From positions 1 through 26,731 of the forward strand of contig QGUT01000008.1 in NCBI GenBank assembly GCA_003242255.1: DNA of 26,731 nt. The letters run 5' to 3'. Of the stretch, positions 15,973 to 23,661 are shown in pieces (position 1 is the first letter of the stretch; each line of letters begins with the position of its first letter). This DNA is from Bacillota bacterium. Its GTDB lineage: Bacteria; Bacillota; Thermosediminibacteria; Thermosediminibacterales; Thermosediminibacteraceae. The position numbers and the translations under genes were made by a program. The notes under the pieces are model-generated. The model was not told where the DNA came from. It did no database searches and saw only the letters and a list, made by a program, of their open reading frames with translations.

Positions 15973-17916
15973 CAACCTCATTCCGTTGAGCGTGACCAGC
16001 AGCGTTGTTCCCATATCGGCCAGTATGGCCAGCCACAGGGTCAACCACCCCGGAAAGGTGGCCAGCACGGCCCCGACTTTTATCAGAATCGACAGGATTA
16101 TATTCTGCTGGATGACCCGTTTGGTATTTTTGCCAAGGCGGACCAAATACGCCACCTTGGTCAGGTCGTCCTTCATTAATACTACATCCGCCGTTTCAAG
16201 GGCCACATCGGTGCCAGTCCCTCCCATGGCTATACCCACCGTAGCTTCGGCCAGGGCCGGCGCGTCGTTTATGCCATCCCCTACCATGGCGACCTTGCCG
16301 TATTTTTCTTTTAGCTTCTCCAGTATCGTTACTTTATCCTGCGGCAACAATTCGGCGAAGTATTCGTCCACGCCGGCGCGCCGGGATATGGCTCTGGCAG
16401 TGGCTTCATTGTCCCCGGTAAGCACTATGGTCCTTTCAATGCCTGCGCTTTTAAGCATACTTACGGTTTCCCTGCCCGTATCTCTTATCTCATCGGCGAC
16501 GGCTATTATCCCCAAAATACCAGTCTTCGTTCCTACGAGCACGGTGGTCTTGCCCTCATCCTGGAGGCGGTTTAACTCCCGGCTTATTCCGGCGGTGTCT
16601 ACTCCCTTTTCATCAAACAATTTTGCGCTTCCTATCAATACGACCTCTCCATCCACCCTGCCCTGGGCGCCTTTGCCCGATAGGGCGGTAAAACCCTCCG
16701 CTTGAGTCCCATCTATGCCCCGGCTACGGGCAGCTTTCACTATTGCCCGGGCAATAGGGTGCTCCGACATCTTTTCCACACTGCATGCTTTATACAATAT
16801 TTCTTCTTCGGAGTGAGGTTCCACCGCTATCACATCAGTCACCACCGACTCCCCCCTGGTGAGGGTGCCTGTTTTATCGAAGGCCAGTGCTCTGAGCTCT
16901 GCCACCTCCTCTAAGTACATGCCGCCCTTTATCAGAACTCCGTTTTTTGCCGCATTGCTTATGGCGCTCACTATGGCGACCGGCGTCGAAATCACCAGGG
17001 CGCAGGGACACGATACGGCCAGCAAGGCCAGGCCCCGGTAAATCCAGGGGTACCAATCGAATCCTAACAAAAGGGGCGGCAGAATCATCATGAGGCCGGC
17101 AAGCCCTATCACGATGGGAGTGTACACGGCTGCAAAGCGGTCGACAAAAGTCTGAATCGGAGCGCGCTTCGACTGGGCTTCCTGGACCAAATGGATGATT
17201 TTCGCCAGTGTGGTGTCATTCACCAGCTTGGTCACTCTGACTTCCAAAAAGCCGTTGATGTTAATGGTCCCGGCGTAGACTTCATCTCCCGGCCCCTTTT
17301 CCGCAGGGATCGACTCGCCTGTAATCGTCGATTCATTGATGGCCGATTCGCCCTTTACTATCACCCCATCCATCGCTACCTTCTCGCCGGGGCGGATTAA
17401 AAGAATGTCTCCAATGTTGACCTCTTCGACGGGCACTTCCACCTCGCCGGAAGGCCTTTTTACCCTCGCTGTTTTGGGGGCCATGTCGACCAGCTTTTGT
17501 AAAGACTTCCTCGCGCTGTCCATGCTCCAGGATTCGAGCATCTCGGATACAGCGTAAAGGAACGATACCACTGCTCCCTCTTCCAGTTCGCCTATGGCTA
17601 CCGCACCGATTACGGCCACACCCATCAGCACATGCATGTTAAATTCCAGCTGCTTTATCGAACGGTAAGCCTCTTTAAAGTTATCCATACCCCCTATAAT
17701 CATCGCAATTACGAAGGACGGAACGTAGATCAAAGTCAATCCCTTGGCTTTTGTAAAAAACCCCAAGGCCAAAAATACAGCTGACAAAGAGGCACTCAGA
17801 ACTTCCTGATTTACCCTGGAATTGCTTTTACCTTGAGTTTCTACATGGCAATGTCCGCAATGGCAAAGCGTGCAAGCCGAATCTTCAATTTTTGCCTTTT
17901 CTTCAGCACGCTCCAA
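15955..17916 (-). CDS. P1B-type heavy-metal efflux ATPase (Zn/Cd/Pb type, CadA/ZntA-like)
   Basis: The product (653 residues) exports divalent soft metals across the membrane at the cost of ATP. Motifs: TGES at about 199-202, the membrane metal site C303-P304-C305, the phosphorylated D347 in DKTGT, and MVGDGINDAP. Near the C-terminus, K613 and D634 correspond to the lysine and aspartate typical of the P1B-2 (Zn/Cd) subgroup. There is no GMTCxxC heavy-metal-associated domain. Instead a short N-terminal cluster C15-x2-C18-H-C20-x-H22-C-H24 could bind metal. The start is TTG at 17916 with AGGGGG upstream. A 24-bp imperfect dyad upstream resembles an ArsR/SmtB-type operator. No ArsR gene is in the window. 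Metal specificity is inferred from motifs, not proven. Confidence 0.93.
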   Translation of the reverse strand: MERAEEKAKIEDSACTLCHCGHCHVETQGKSNSRVNQEVLSASLSAVFLALGFFTKAKGLTLIYVPSFVIAMIIGGMDNFKEAYRSIKQLEFNMHVLMGVAVIGAVAIGELEEGAVVSFLYAVSEMLESWSMDSARKSLQKLVDMAPKTARVKRPSGEVEVPVEEVNIGDILLIRPGEKVAMDGVIVKGESAINESTITGESIPAEKGPGDEVYAGTININGFLEVRVTKLVNDTTLAKIIHLVQEAQSKRAPIQTFVDRFAAVYTPIVIGLAGLMMILPPLLLGFDWYPWIYRGLALLAVSCPCALVISTPVAIVSAISNAAKNGVLIKGGMYLEEVAELRALAFDKTGTLTRGESVVTDVIAVEPHSEEEILYKACSVEKMSEHPIARAIVKAARSRGIDGTQAEGFTALSGKGAQGRVDGEVVLIGSAKLFDEKGVDTAGISRELNRLQDEGKTTVLVGTKTGILGIIAVADEIRDTGRETVSMLKSAGIERTIVLTGDNEATARAISRRAGVDEYFAELLPQDKVTILEKLKEKYGKVAMVGDGINDAPALAEATVGIAMGGTGTDVALETADVVLMKDDLTKVAYLVRLGKNTKRVIQQNIILSILIKVGAVLATFPGWLTLWLAILADMGTTLLVTLNGMRLLKNRA

Positions 17917-17938
17917 ATTAAAACCCCCTATTAAATAT

Positions 17939-17967
17939 TTAAATATATGTTCAAATGTTTAATTATA
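17939..17967 (-). promoter_or_regulatory. Candidate promoter and operator of the metal ATPase gene
   Basis: On the minus strand a TATAAT (17967-17962) adjoins an imperfect dyad at 17962-17939. The left and right 12-base halves match at 9 of 12 positions (plus-strand halves TTAAATATATGT and TCAAATGTTTAA). Its place just after the -10 and its TGAACATAT-like core are compatible with an ArsR/SmtB-type metal-sensing repressor. AT-richness makes chance dyads more likely. Confidence 0.4.
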
Positions 17968-18018
17968 AAATAACACTTTTCAATTTTATTATATTCTTCC
18001 TGTCAATAGATTTCAAGG

Positions 18019-18047
18019 TTGACATAATCACAATGCTTGATTAATAT
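18019..18047 (+). promoter_or_regulatory. Sigma-A type promoter of the UbiA prenyltransferase gene
   Basis: A perfect -35 TTGACA (18019-18024) is followed by a 17-base spacer and TAATAT (18042-18047), one mismatch from the -10 consensus. It lies 35 bases before the ATG at 18082, so the leader is short. It also shows that an earlier in-frame TTG at 18037 cannot be the start. Confidence 0.8.
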
Positions 18048-18081
18048 ATTTAATCGGAAAATTTTTGAAAGGGGGGGTTCT

Positions 18082-19017
18082 ATGTCTAACAAGGATTGGC
18101 GCCGGAGGTGGAAGGGCTTTTGGCAACTCGCCGACCCTAAAATCTGGATTGCCTCCACGGTCCCGATGTTGGTAGGTGCCGCTCTGGCCTACGGAATCGA
18201 AGGAAAGTTAAGTCTTTACTGGTTGTTCTGGAGCATGGTGGGAGTCTATCTTATAGAAATAGGGAAAAATGCCATTAACGAAGTGGTAGACTACGAATCA
18301 GGAGTAGATCGGTACGTCGCACCCGATGAGAGGACCCCGTTCAGTGGTGGCAAGAAAGTAATCGTGGACGGCATACTTTCCGTTTCCGAAGTCAAGGTCA
18401 TCGCCGTATGGACTATGATCCTCGCAGCAACAATCGGGATTTATATAGCTTTATACAGGGAACCTTCCGTAGTCTGGATAGGTGCAGCAGGTTATATACT
18501 TTCTATAATTTACAGCCTGCCACCTTTTAAACTCTGCTACAGGGGCCTGGGCGAAATTACCGTTGGCTTCACCTTCGGGCCTCTGGTGCTTTGCGGCACT
18601 TACCTGGTTCAGGCTCACCGGATTTCTATGGAAGCCGTGCTGTCTTCCCTCATTCTCGGATTTTTAATAGCTAACGTGCTCGTGATCAACCAGTTTCCCG
18701 ACTACGAAGCGGATCGTCGAGGCAACAAGCGAAACTGGGTGGTGAGGCTGGGCAAAAAGAGAGCAACATTGCTCTATCTTTTGCTATTCGCCGCTGCTTT
18801 CGCCATATGTCCAATCTTAGCTTACATTTCCCGAAATCCCCTGTTCTTACTCCCTCTGCTGGCTTTGGGTATTGTAAAAAATGCGGTCGCTATTGCCAAA
18901 AAATACTACAACGATATTCCCAATCTGATACAGGCAAACGCCAAAACTGTCCAAATTTATCAGCTTACCGGGCTTAATCTAATCATAGGAGCGATTTTTG
19001 CACGGGTTTTTAGGTAA
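18082..19017 (+). CDS. dmkA: UbiA-family prenyltransferase, DmkA/MenA-like
   Basis: UbiA enzymes join a polyprenyl chain to an aromatic head group; the MenA/DmkA group acts on 1,4-dihydroxy-2-naphthoate to give demethylmenaquinone. The 311-residue product has about eight or nine membrane helices. The first Asp-rich motif is N66-EVV-D70-YESGV-D76. The second is D207-YEA-D211-RRGNKRN. GAAAGGGGGGG precedes the ATG. The neighbours are a PplA-like flavin lipoprotein, a polyprenyl synthase and an NADH dehydrogenase, which favours the DmkA role in an extracellular electron transfer locus. The exact aromatic substrate cannot be read from sequence; other UbiA functions remain possible. The symbol is assigned by context. 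Confidence 0.8.
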   Translation: MSNKDWRRRWKGFWQLADPKIWIASTVPMLVGAALAYGIEGKLSLYWLFWSMVGVYLIEIGKNAINEVVDYESGVDRYVAPDERTPFSGGKKVIVDGILSVSEVKVIAVWTMILAATIGIYIALYREPSVVWIGAAGYILSIIYSLPPFKLCYRGLGEITVGFTFGPLVLCGTYLVQAHRISMEAVLSSLILGFLIANVLVINQFPDYEADRRGNKRNWVVRLGKKRATLLYLLLFAAAFAICPILAYISRNPLFLLPLLALGIVKNAVAIAKKYYNDIPNLIQANAKTVQIYQLTGLNLIIGAIFARVFR

Positions 19018-19032
19018 ATTTTCATTTTCGAC

Positions 19033-19062
19033 TTAGAAGGATTTTCAGTTTTTGTGTATAAT
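19033..19062 (+). promoter_or_regulatory. Candidate promoter of the flavin lipoprotein gene
   Basis: A perfect -10 TATAAT (19057-19062) is paired with TTAGAA (19033-19038) at an 18-base spacing. It lies in the gap between the prenyltransferase and the lipoprotein, about 65 bases before the ATG. It would let the lipoprotein be made at a higher level than the upstream gene. Confidence 0.5.
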
Positions 19063-19128
19063 ATATATTAAGTGGTCCAAAAGATCAAATAAATAATCAA
19101 TTAAACATTTTTATCAGGGGGGAAGTTT

Positions 19129-19950
19129 ATGAAGAAGCTGTTAGCCTTAATGCTGGTGCTCTTCCTGACAGTAGTCCTCGTGGCTGGCTGCGGCGGTTCC
19201 CAAAACAACCAGCAGGGTCAGCAGGAAGAGCAGCAGCAAGAGCAGGGCGGTCAGGAGCAGCAGCAGGCAGCTTATGAAGACGGCACTTACTATGCTGAGG
19301 AGAAAGAGTTCAGCCAGCAAGGCTGGAAAGGCGTTATGACAGTGATTGTGAAAGATGGAAAAATAACAAATGTATTTTACGATGAAGTCAACCAGGAAGG
19401 CAAGCTGAAGAGCTTTGACCCGGAATACGGCCCGAGGATGAAAGAAAAATCGGGCACAACGCCTGTCGAAGCTTTTGCCAAACTGGAGCAATCGCTTATT
19501 GACAAGCAGGATCCCGAAGCCGTTGATACGGTAACCGGAGCCACCCATACTTCTGAGGCTTTCAAGGCTCTTGCGGCCGAAGCTCTTAAAGGATCACCTG
19601 TTCAGGCGACCGGCGGACTTAAGGATGGCATTTACAAGGCAGCCGAAGCTGATTTTGACGATCACGGCTGGAAGGCCATGGCCGCCATCGTCGTAAAAGA
19701 CGGGAAGATTCAATCGGCCTTCTTCGACGAGATCAACAAGGAAGATGGGCATTACAAATCGGTAGACGAGGACTACGCCAAGAGAATGGAAGCCTCTTCG
19801 GGACAGACTCCTGCCAAAGCTGCTGAAGCCCTCACCAAGTCCCTTGTCGAAAAACAGGATGTAAACCAGGTAGATGCCGTAAGCGGAGCTACCGGAACTT
19901 CCAACAAATTTAAGACTCTCATGAATGAAGCCCTTTCTCTGGCGAAATAA
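19129..19950 (+). CDS. pplA: Lipoprotein with two FMN-binding domains, PplA-like
   Basis: PplA is the surface flavoprotein that passes electrons to extracellular acceptors in Listeria. The 273-residue product has a lipoprotein signal peptide with lipobox LVAGC (C21). A Gln/Glu/Gly-rich linker covers about residues 24-46. Two tandem FMN_bind domains follow (about 48-155 and 165-272). Each ends in an ApbE-type flavinylation motif: D133TVTGATHTS, with acceptor T139, and D249AVSGATGTS, with acceptor T255. The two domains resemble each other closely (GWKGVMTVIVKDGKITNVFYDE and GWKAMAAIVVKDGKIQSAFFDE), which indicates internal duplication. The ATG follows AGGGGGGAAG. A strong terminator follows. 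It sits between dmkA-like and dmkB-like genes. The flavin transferase (FmnB/ApbE) is not in the window. Confidence 0.9.
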   Translation: MKKLLALMLVLFLTVVLVAGCGGSQNNQQGQQEEQQQEQGGQEQQQAAYEDGTYYAEEKEFSQQGWKGVMTVIVKDGKITNVFYDEVNQEGKLKSFDPEYGPRMKEKSGTTPVEAFAKLEQSLIDKQDPEAVDTVTGATHTSEAFKALAAEALKGSPVQATGGLKDGIYKAAEADFDDHGWKAMAAIVVKDGKIQSAFFDEINKEDGHYKSVDEDYAKRMEASSGQTPAKAAEALTKSLVEKQDVNQVDAVSGATGTSNKFKTLMNEALSLAK

Positions 19951-19969
19951 GCTGGAAAAAGGAATTTCA

Positions 19970-20002
19970 AAAGGGCATACAAACGTATGCCCTTTCTTTT
20001 AT
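19970..20002 (+). terminator. Intrinsic terminator after the flavin lipoprotein gene
   Basis: An 11-bp perfect stem AAAGGGCATAC / GTATGCCCTTT (19970-19980 and 19985-19995) with an AAAC loop is followed by CTTTTAT. It should end most transcripts before the polyprenyl synthase gene. Confidence 0.9.
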
Positions 20003-20085
20003 AATTGCCCTTGTTCCAGTTTTATGATATTTTAATTTTGGTTATCTTATTTTGAGTATTCTTATTAGAAAGAGTGATATCACCA

Positions 20086-21051
20086 ATGGCATTATGCGAA
20101 TTTTATAATGAAATCTCATACGAAATGGCCTCATTGGAAGAAGAACTCCTCTCTTCCGTTAAAACCAGAGAATCCTTCCTGTGGGATGTCTTAAAGAGCA
20201 CCATTAAAGCCGGAGGCAAGAGAATAAGGCCGGCCCTGGTATACCTTTCGGCGCGGTTTGGCGATTACGACTACCACAAAATAACGCCGCTCGCCGTAGC
20301 AGTGGAACTGGTACATACGGCCACCCTCATCCACGACGACATAGTGGACGATTCGCCCTTGAGGCGGGGCGTCCCCACCGTACAGGCATCGATAGGAAAA
20401 GATGCAGCTGTCTACGCGGGGGATTTCGTGCTCGCAAAAGCCTTAAAAATTCTGGTCGACCACGGCGACCTGGATATTCTAAAGTCCGTCTCGGGAATGC
20501 TCTACAGAGTATGCGAAGGTGAGGCGCGCCAGAAAAAAGAAGCTTTCAACATTAACATAAGCTTTATCGACTATGCAAGAAGGATACGAAAGAAGACCGC
20601 CCTCCTTTTTGCCATGAGCTGCGAACTTGGAGCCAGGGGAGCGAAGGCTTCTCCGGCCATAGTATCGTGTCTGAAAAAGTACGGGATGATGGTGGGAATG
20701 GCCTTTCAGGTGATGGACGACATCCTGGATCTGACGTCGGAAAATAGCGGCAAACCCGTTGGCAACGACATCAAGGAAGGAGTAATCACCCTGCCGCTTC
20801 TCTACGCTTTCCAAAAAAGTCCCTTTTCTCGACACCTGAAGGACTTGTTCTCCGACCTTTCCAGCTGGAATTCAGGCACCGTAGAAGAGATCATCCAGAT
20901 CGTCAAAGAATCGGGAGGAATAGAATACGCTCGGCGTATCGCCGAGCGCTATGTCGCAAAATCCAAGGAGCGGCTTGCTGAACTCTCCGACAACCCTGCC
21001 AAGAGTTCGCTGATAGCTTTAGCGGACTACATCGTGAATAGAACCAGGTAA
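20086..21051 (+). CDS. dmkB: Long-chain (E)-polyprenyl diphosphate synthase, DmkB-like
   Basis: The enzyme extends allylic diphosphates with isopentenyl diphosphate to make the side chain of a quinone. The 321-residue product has the first Asp-rich motif D84-D85-IV-D88 within LIHDDIVDDSPLRRG, and the second D211-D212-IL-D215. KAGGKRIRPALVYL lies near the N-terminus. The residue five before the first aspartate is alanine, which leaves room for a long chain and argues against a C20 synthase. AGAGTGAT lies at proper spacing before the ATG at 20086. A GTG at 20074 is less likely. Placed beside a UbiA prenyltransferase, it probably supplies the prenyl donor for demethylmenaquinone. The final 33 bases overlap the 3' end of the convergent NADH dehydrogenase gene. 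Confidence 0.85.
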   Translation: MALCEFYNEISYEMASLEEELLSSVKTRESFLWDVLKSTIKAGGKRIRPALVYLSARFGDYDYHKITPLAVAVELVHTATLIHDDIVDDSPLRRGVPTVQASIGKDAAVYAGDFVLAKALKILVDHGDLDILKSVSGMLYRVCEGEARQKKEAFNINISFIDYARRIRKKTALLFAMSCELGARGAKASPAIVSCLKKYGMMVGMAFQVMDDILDLTSENSGKPVGNDIKEGVITLPLLYAFQKSPFSRHLKDLFSDLSSWNSGTVEEIIQIVKESGGIEYARRIAERYVAKSKERLAELSDNPAKSSLIALADYIVNRTR

Positions 21052-22773
21052 GGCAGGTTTCCGGCCGCCTCCCCTTATTATCCTTTTTGCCACTCTGGAT
21101 ATCCATGGAATCGCCCACCGGTCGAGGCCGAAGCAGTGCCCTGCTCCCGAGAAACATATGGCCAGAGTTACCATGAAGAACCACATGTCGCCGGAACCGG
21201 ATATCATGAAATTGATCAGCATGAAGAGCGACCCGAGGGAAGCCAGCATAGTAAAGAGTCCGAGAACAAGACAAGTGCCGATGGCGAGTTCACTCAAAGT
21301 TATCATCGTCTGGAAGAACAGGGCGTGTGGGAAAATGAATTTTTCCACCAAACTGGCGTACCATTCCGGCGTATTGGGTCCAATCGGACTTGTCGAGGCT
21401 CCCGCCACCAATTTATCGCCCGCTGCAAGCCATCCGGAGTGCACCTTTTCCAGACCGGACATTATCCAGCGGTATCCAAGATAAATCCTTAAAATCGCAA
21501 GCCAGAAAGCGCTGGTGCTTACCCCCAGATTCTGGACGATAAAGGATTTTCCGCGGTTCTTATTGAAAAATTGATGCCACATGTATTCCCTCACAAAAGT
21601 CCATCCGCCGACGCCGAACAGGTAATGCATGTCAGCTGCGTGTTTTATCCACGTGGCGATCCATCCATCCAGCTTGCGCCCCATCACTTCCGCCACGCAG
21701 TACCTCTCTCCGATGGACACCATATTGCCGTGCAGGTTTAATTTCAGGGGCTTCTTGGAGCCACCGGTAATTTCAGCCGCCAGGTTGTGGGCAGCACACT
21801 CACCGGACTGCATGGCCGATTCTACGAGAGCAGGCATTACGAAATTTTTCTCATTCACATAGAAGCTCACGTCGCCTATGGCGTATATGCCCTTCTGGCT
21901 GGTCTCCATGTACTCGTTGACCTTTATCCTTCCGCGACCTCCGGTCTCGAGGCCCAGTTTTTCGGCCAGGGCGTTGCCCCGCACCCCACCCGTCCAGATG
22001 AGGGTCCGGGTCTTTATTTTCTCTCCGCTCTTCAGAGTAAATCCGTCGGGCTCCACGTTGACCACGGGCGAATTCAGCAATATCTTTACTTTGTGTCTCT
22101 CCAGATAATCGGTGGCCTTCTTAATGAGTTCATCGGAAAGATTGGGCAGGATTTTCGGCAAAGCCTCCACTACCATTAAAGTGACTTCATCCCTCTTTAT
22201 GCCATACTCCCGGCAGAGGTCTTCCACCCATTCGACGAGCTCCCCGATCATCTCTATGCCCGTGAAGCCTCCGCCGCCCACCGCGAAGGTGAGGTACTCG
22301 CGCCTCTTCTTCTCATCGTGCTCGTACCTGGCCTTATCGAACATCTCCTCTACTCTGTTCCTTATTTTGAGCGCGTCCTCGTAGGACCATAATGTGAATG
22401 CGTGTTCTTTCATTCCGGGGATGCCAAAATATTCGGGTTCGCTGCCGCAGGCGAGGATCAGGTAGTCAAAGGGATATTCGGCTTTCTTTCCTTTCAAAAC
22501 CCTTGCGTTCATGTCTGCATCTTCGATTTCGTCGATCACCAACCTCACTCCGGTCTGCTCCAGGGCTTTCTCCAGCGAATAAAGCACCCCGTCAGGTTTT
22601 ACCCGGTTGCCGGCAATGAGGTGCAGTTCCGTCAGATATACCTGAAATGGAGACCTGTTAATGAGGTAAATCTCTACGTCGCTCCGCTTAGCCAACAGCT
22701 TGTTAAGCTTCTGGGCAGCCGTAAGTCCTCCGTATCCACCCCCCAGTATAACTATTCTCTTCTTTTCTGCCAT
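21019..22773 (-). CDS. ndh2: Type II NADH dehydrogenase with C-terminal DoxX-like membrane domain, Ndh2-like
   Basis: NDH-2 enzymes oxidise NADH with FAD and reduce a quinone at the membrane. The 584-residue product is much longer than a plain NDH-2 (about 400). Residues 6-16 form the FAD-binding IVILGGGYGG loop. TFAVGGGGFTGIEMIGEL near 155-175 is the NADH-binding site. GIYAIGDVSFY near 285 is the second FAD motif. After about residue 400 come four hydrophobic segments with LRIYLGYRWIMSGLEKV, like DoxX/SURF4 membrane proteins. ATG at 22773 is preceded by GGGGGTGA. An upstream TTG at 22806 lies in the operator and has no ribosome binding site. Listeria Ndh2 of the extracellular electron transfer locus also carries a C-terminal membrane extension. 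A promoter with a perfect dyad lies just upstream. Confidence 0.9.
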   Translation of the reverse strand: MAEKKRIVILGGGYGGLTAAQKLNKLLAKRSDVEIYLINRSPFQVYLTELHLIAGNRVKPDGVLYSLEKALEQTGVRLVIDEIEDADMNARVLKGKKAEYPFDYLILACGSEPEYFGIPGMKEHAFTLWSYEDALKIRNRVEEMFDKARYEHDEKKRREYLTFAVGGGGFTGIEMIGELVEWVEDLCREYGIKRDEVTLMVVEALPKILPNLSDELIKKATDYLERHKVKILLNSPVVNVEPDGFTLKSGEKIKTRTLIWTGGVRGNALAEKLGLETGGRGRIKVNEYMETSQKGIYAIGDVSFYVNEKNFVMPALVESAMQSGECAAHNLAAEITGGSKKPLKLNLHGNMVSIGERYCVAEVMGRKLDGWIATWIKHAADMHYLFGVGGWTFVREYMWHQFFNKNRGKSFIVQNLGVSTSAFWLAILRIYLGYRWIMSGLEKVHSGWLAAGDKLVAGASTSPIGPNTPEWYASLVEKFIFPHALFFQTMITLSELAIGTCLVLGLFTMLASLGSLFMLINFMISGSGDMWFFMVTLAICFSGAGHCFGLDRWAIPWISRVAKRIIRGGGRKPALPGSIHDVVR

Positions 22774-22807
22774 CCAGTTCACCCCCACTTTATTATGATG
22801 ACTCAAT

Positions 22808-22858
22808 TGTAGATATGTCTACATTACAATAGTATAATTTTTTACGTATATTTTGCAA
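22808..22858 (-). promoter_or_regulatory. Promoter and palindromic operator of the Ndh2-like gene
   Basis: On the minus strand TTGCAA (22858-22853), a 16-base spacer and TATACT (22836-22831) form a plausible sigma-A promoter. Starting about seven bases after the -10 is a perfect dyad, TGTAGA-4 bases-TCTACA (22823-22808), extendable to about 20 bp with one mismatch. Its place at the transcription start suggests a repressor site. The regulator is unknown. Confidence 0.6.
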
Positions 22859-22918
22859 GAGAAAGAGATTACTTGCTCGTTTTAAAAATTTATACAATAT
22901 TTAAATATGCTTACAATT

Positions 22919-23659
22919 TCATCGTTTCCAACGACAAAATTTCATATATAAAGCGTCGACAGATAAAAATATGAGCATTCCCATGAGGCTCAGGACCAGG
23001 ATTCCCGAATACATATCGAGGTAATTTACTCTCATCCAGGAATCCATAATTAAGTAGCCCATGCCGAGGGTCGTCCCGAAGGACTCTGTAAAAAATAAAA
23101 CGGATGCGGCCGTTCCGGCACTGAGCTTGATGGCCGTCAGCAGCTCCGGCAGAGCAGCAGGCAGTATTACTTCCCTGAAAACCGTTCTGTCATCAGCTCC
23201 CAAAGATTTCAGGGAATAATAGGTTTCCTTTGGTATGTTTTTGACGGTATCTCGAGCTGTAATGATGACCTGGAAAACCGAAATAATGACTATCATGGTG
23301 ATTTTAGACGTTTCGCCCAGGCCAAACAAGATCATTACTACAGGAAGCAGCGAGATTTTGGGGATCGGATATGTAAAGTATATGAGCGGCGATAAAATTC
23401 TGTCGATGGAATCGTAATAGCCCATCAACAATCCCAAAACGGAACCTATTAAAACCGAAAGAACCAAGCCCGCTGCAATTCTGTAGGCGCTCAGGGCAGC
23501 GTGAATTGCGATTTTTGGAAGGAATTTTTCTTTTAAATTCAAGAGGACGGCTGCCGGCGACGGCAGAATGGGATTTTTCCATACAGCCGATCCGACTTCC
23601 CACAGCGCAAAAAACAGGATAAATATAAATATATAGCGCACGGAGCTTCTCGTCTTCAT
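22919..23659 (-). CDS. ABC transporter permease (nitrate/sulfonate/thiamine-precursor type)
   Basis: The 246-residue product is a membrane permease of the BPD_transp_1 family with about six helices. It starts MKTRSSVRYIFIFILFFALWE and has the typical NPILPSPAAVLLNL after the first helix. The EAA loop that contacts the ATPase reads YYSLKSLGADDRTVFREVILPAALPELLTAI. AAAGGG lies before the ATG, and the start is 2 bases after the ATPase stop, so the genes are co-transcribed. The substrate cannot be read from the permease; this subfamily carries sulfonates, nitrate, taurine or HMP-type thiamine precursors. Its binding-protein partner in this operon is truncated. Confidence 0.9.
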   Translation of the reverse strand: MKTRSSVRYIFIFILFFALWEVGSAVWKNPILPSPAAVLLNLKEKFLPKIAIHAALSAYRIAAGLVLSVLIGSVLGLLMGYYDSIDRILSPLIYFTYPIPKISLLPVVMILFGLGETSKITMIVIISVFQVIITARDTVKNIPKETYYSLKSLGADDRTVFREVILPAALPELLTAIKLSAGTAASVLFFTESFGTTLGMGYLIMDSWMRVNYLDMYSGILVLSLMGMLIFLSVDALYMKFCRWKR

Positions 23660-23661
23660 TT

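Noticed and set aside
18037..18081. Upstream TTG start for the UbiA protein
   Set aside because: It lies inside the spacer of a near-consensus promoter (18019-18047), so it would not be transcribed. The ATG at 18082 has a strong ribosome binding site.
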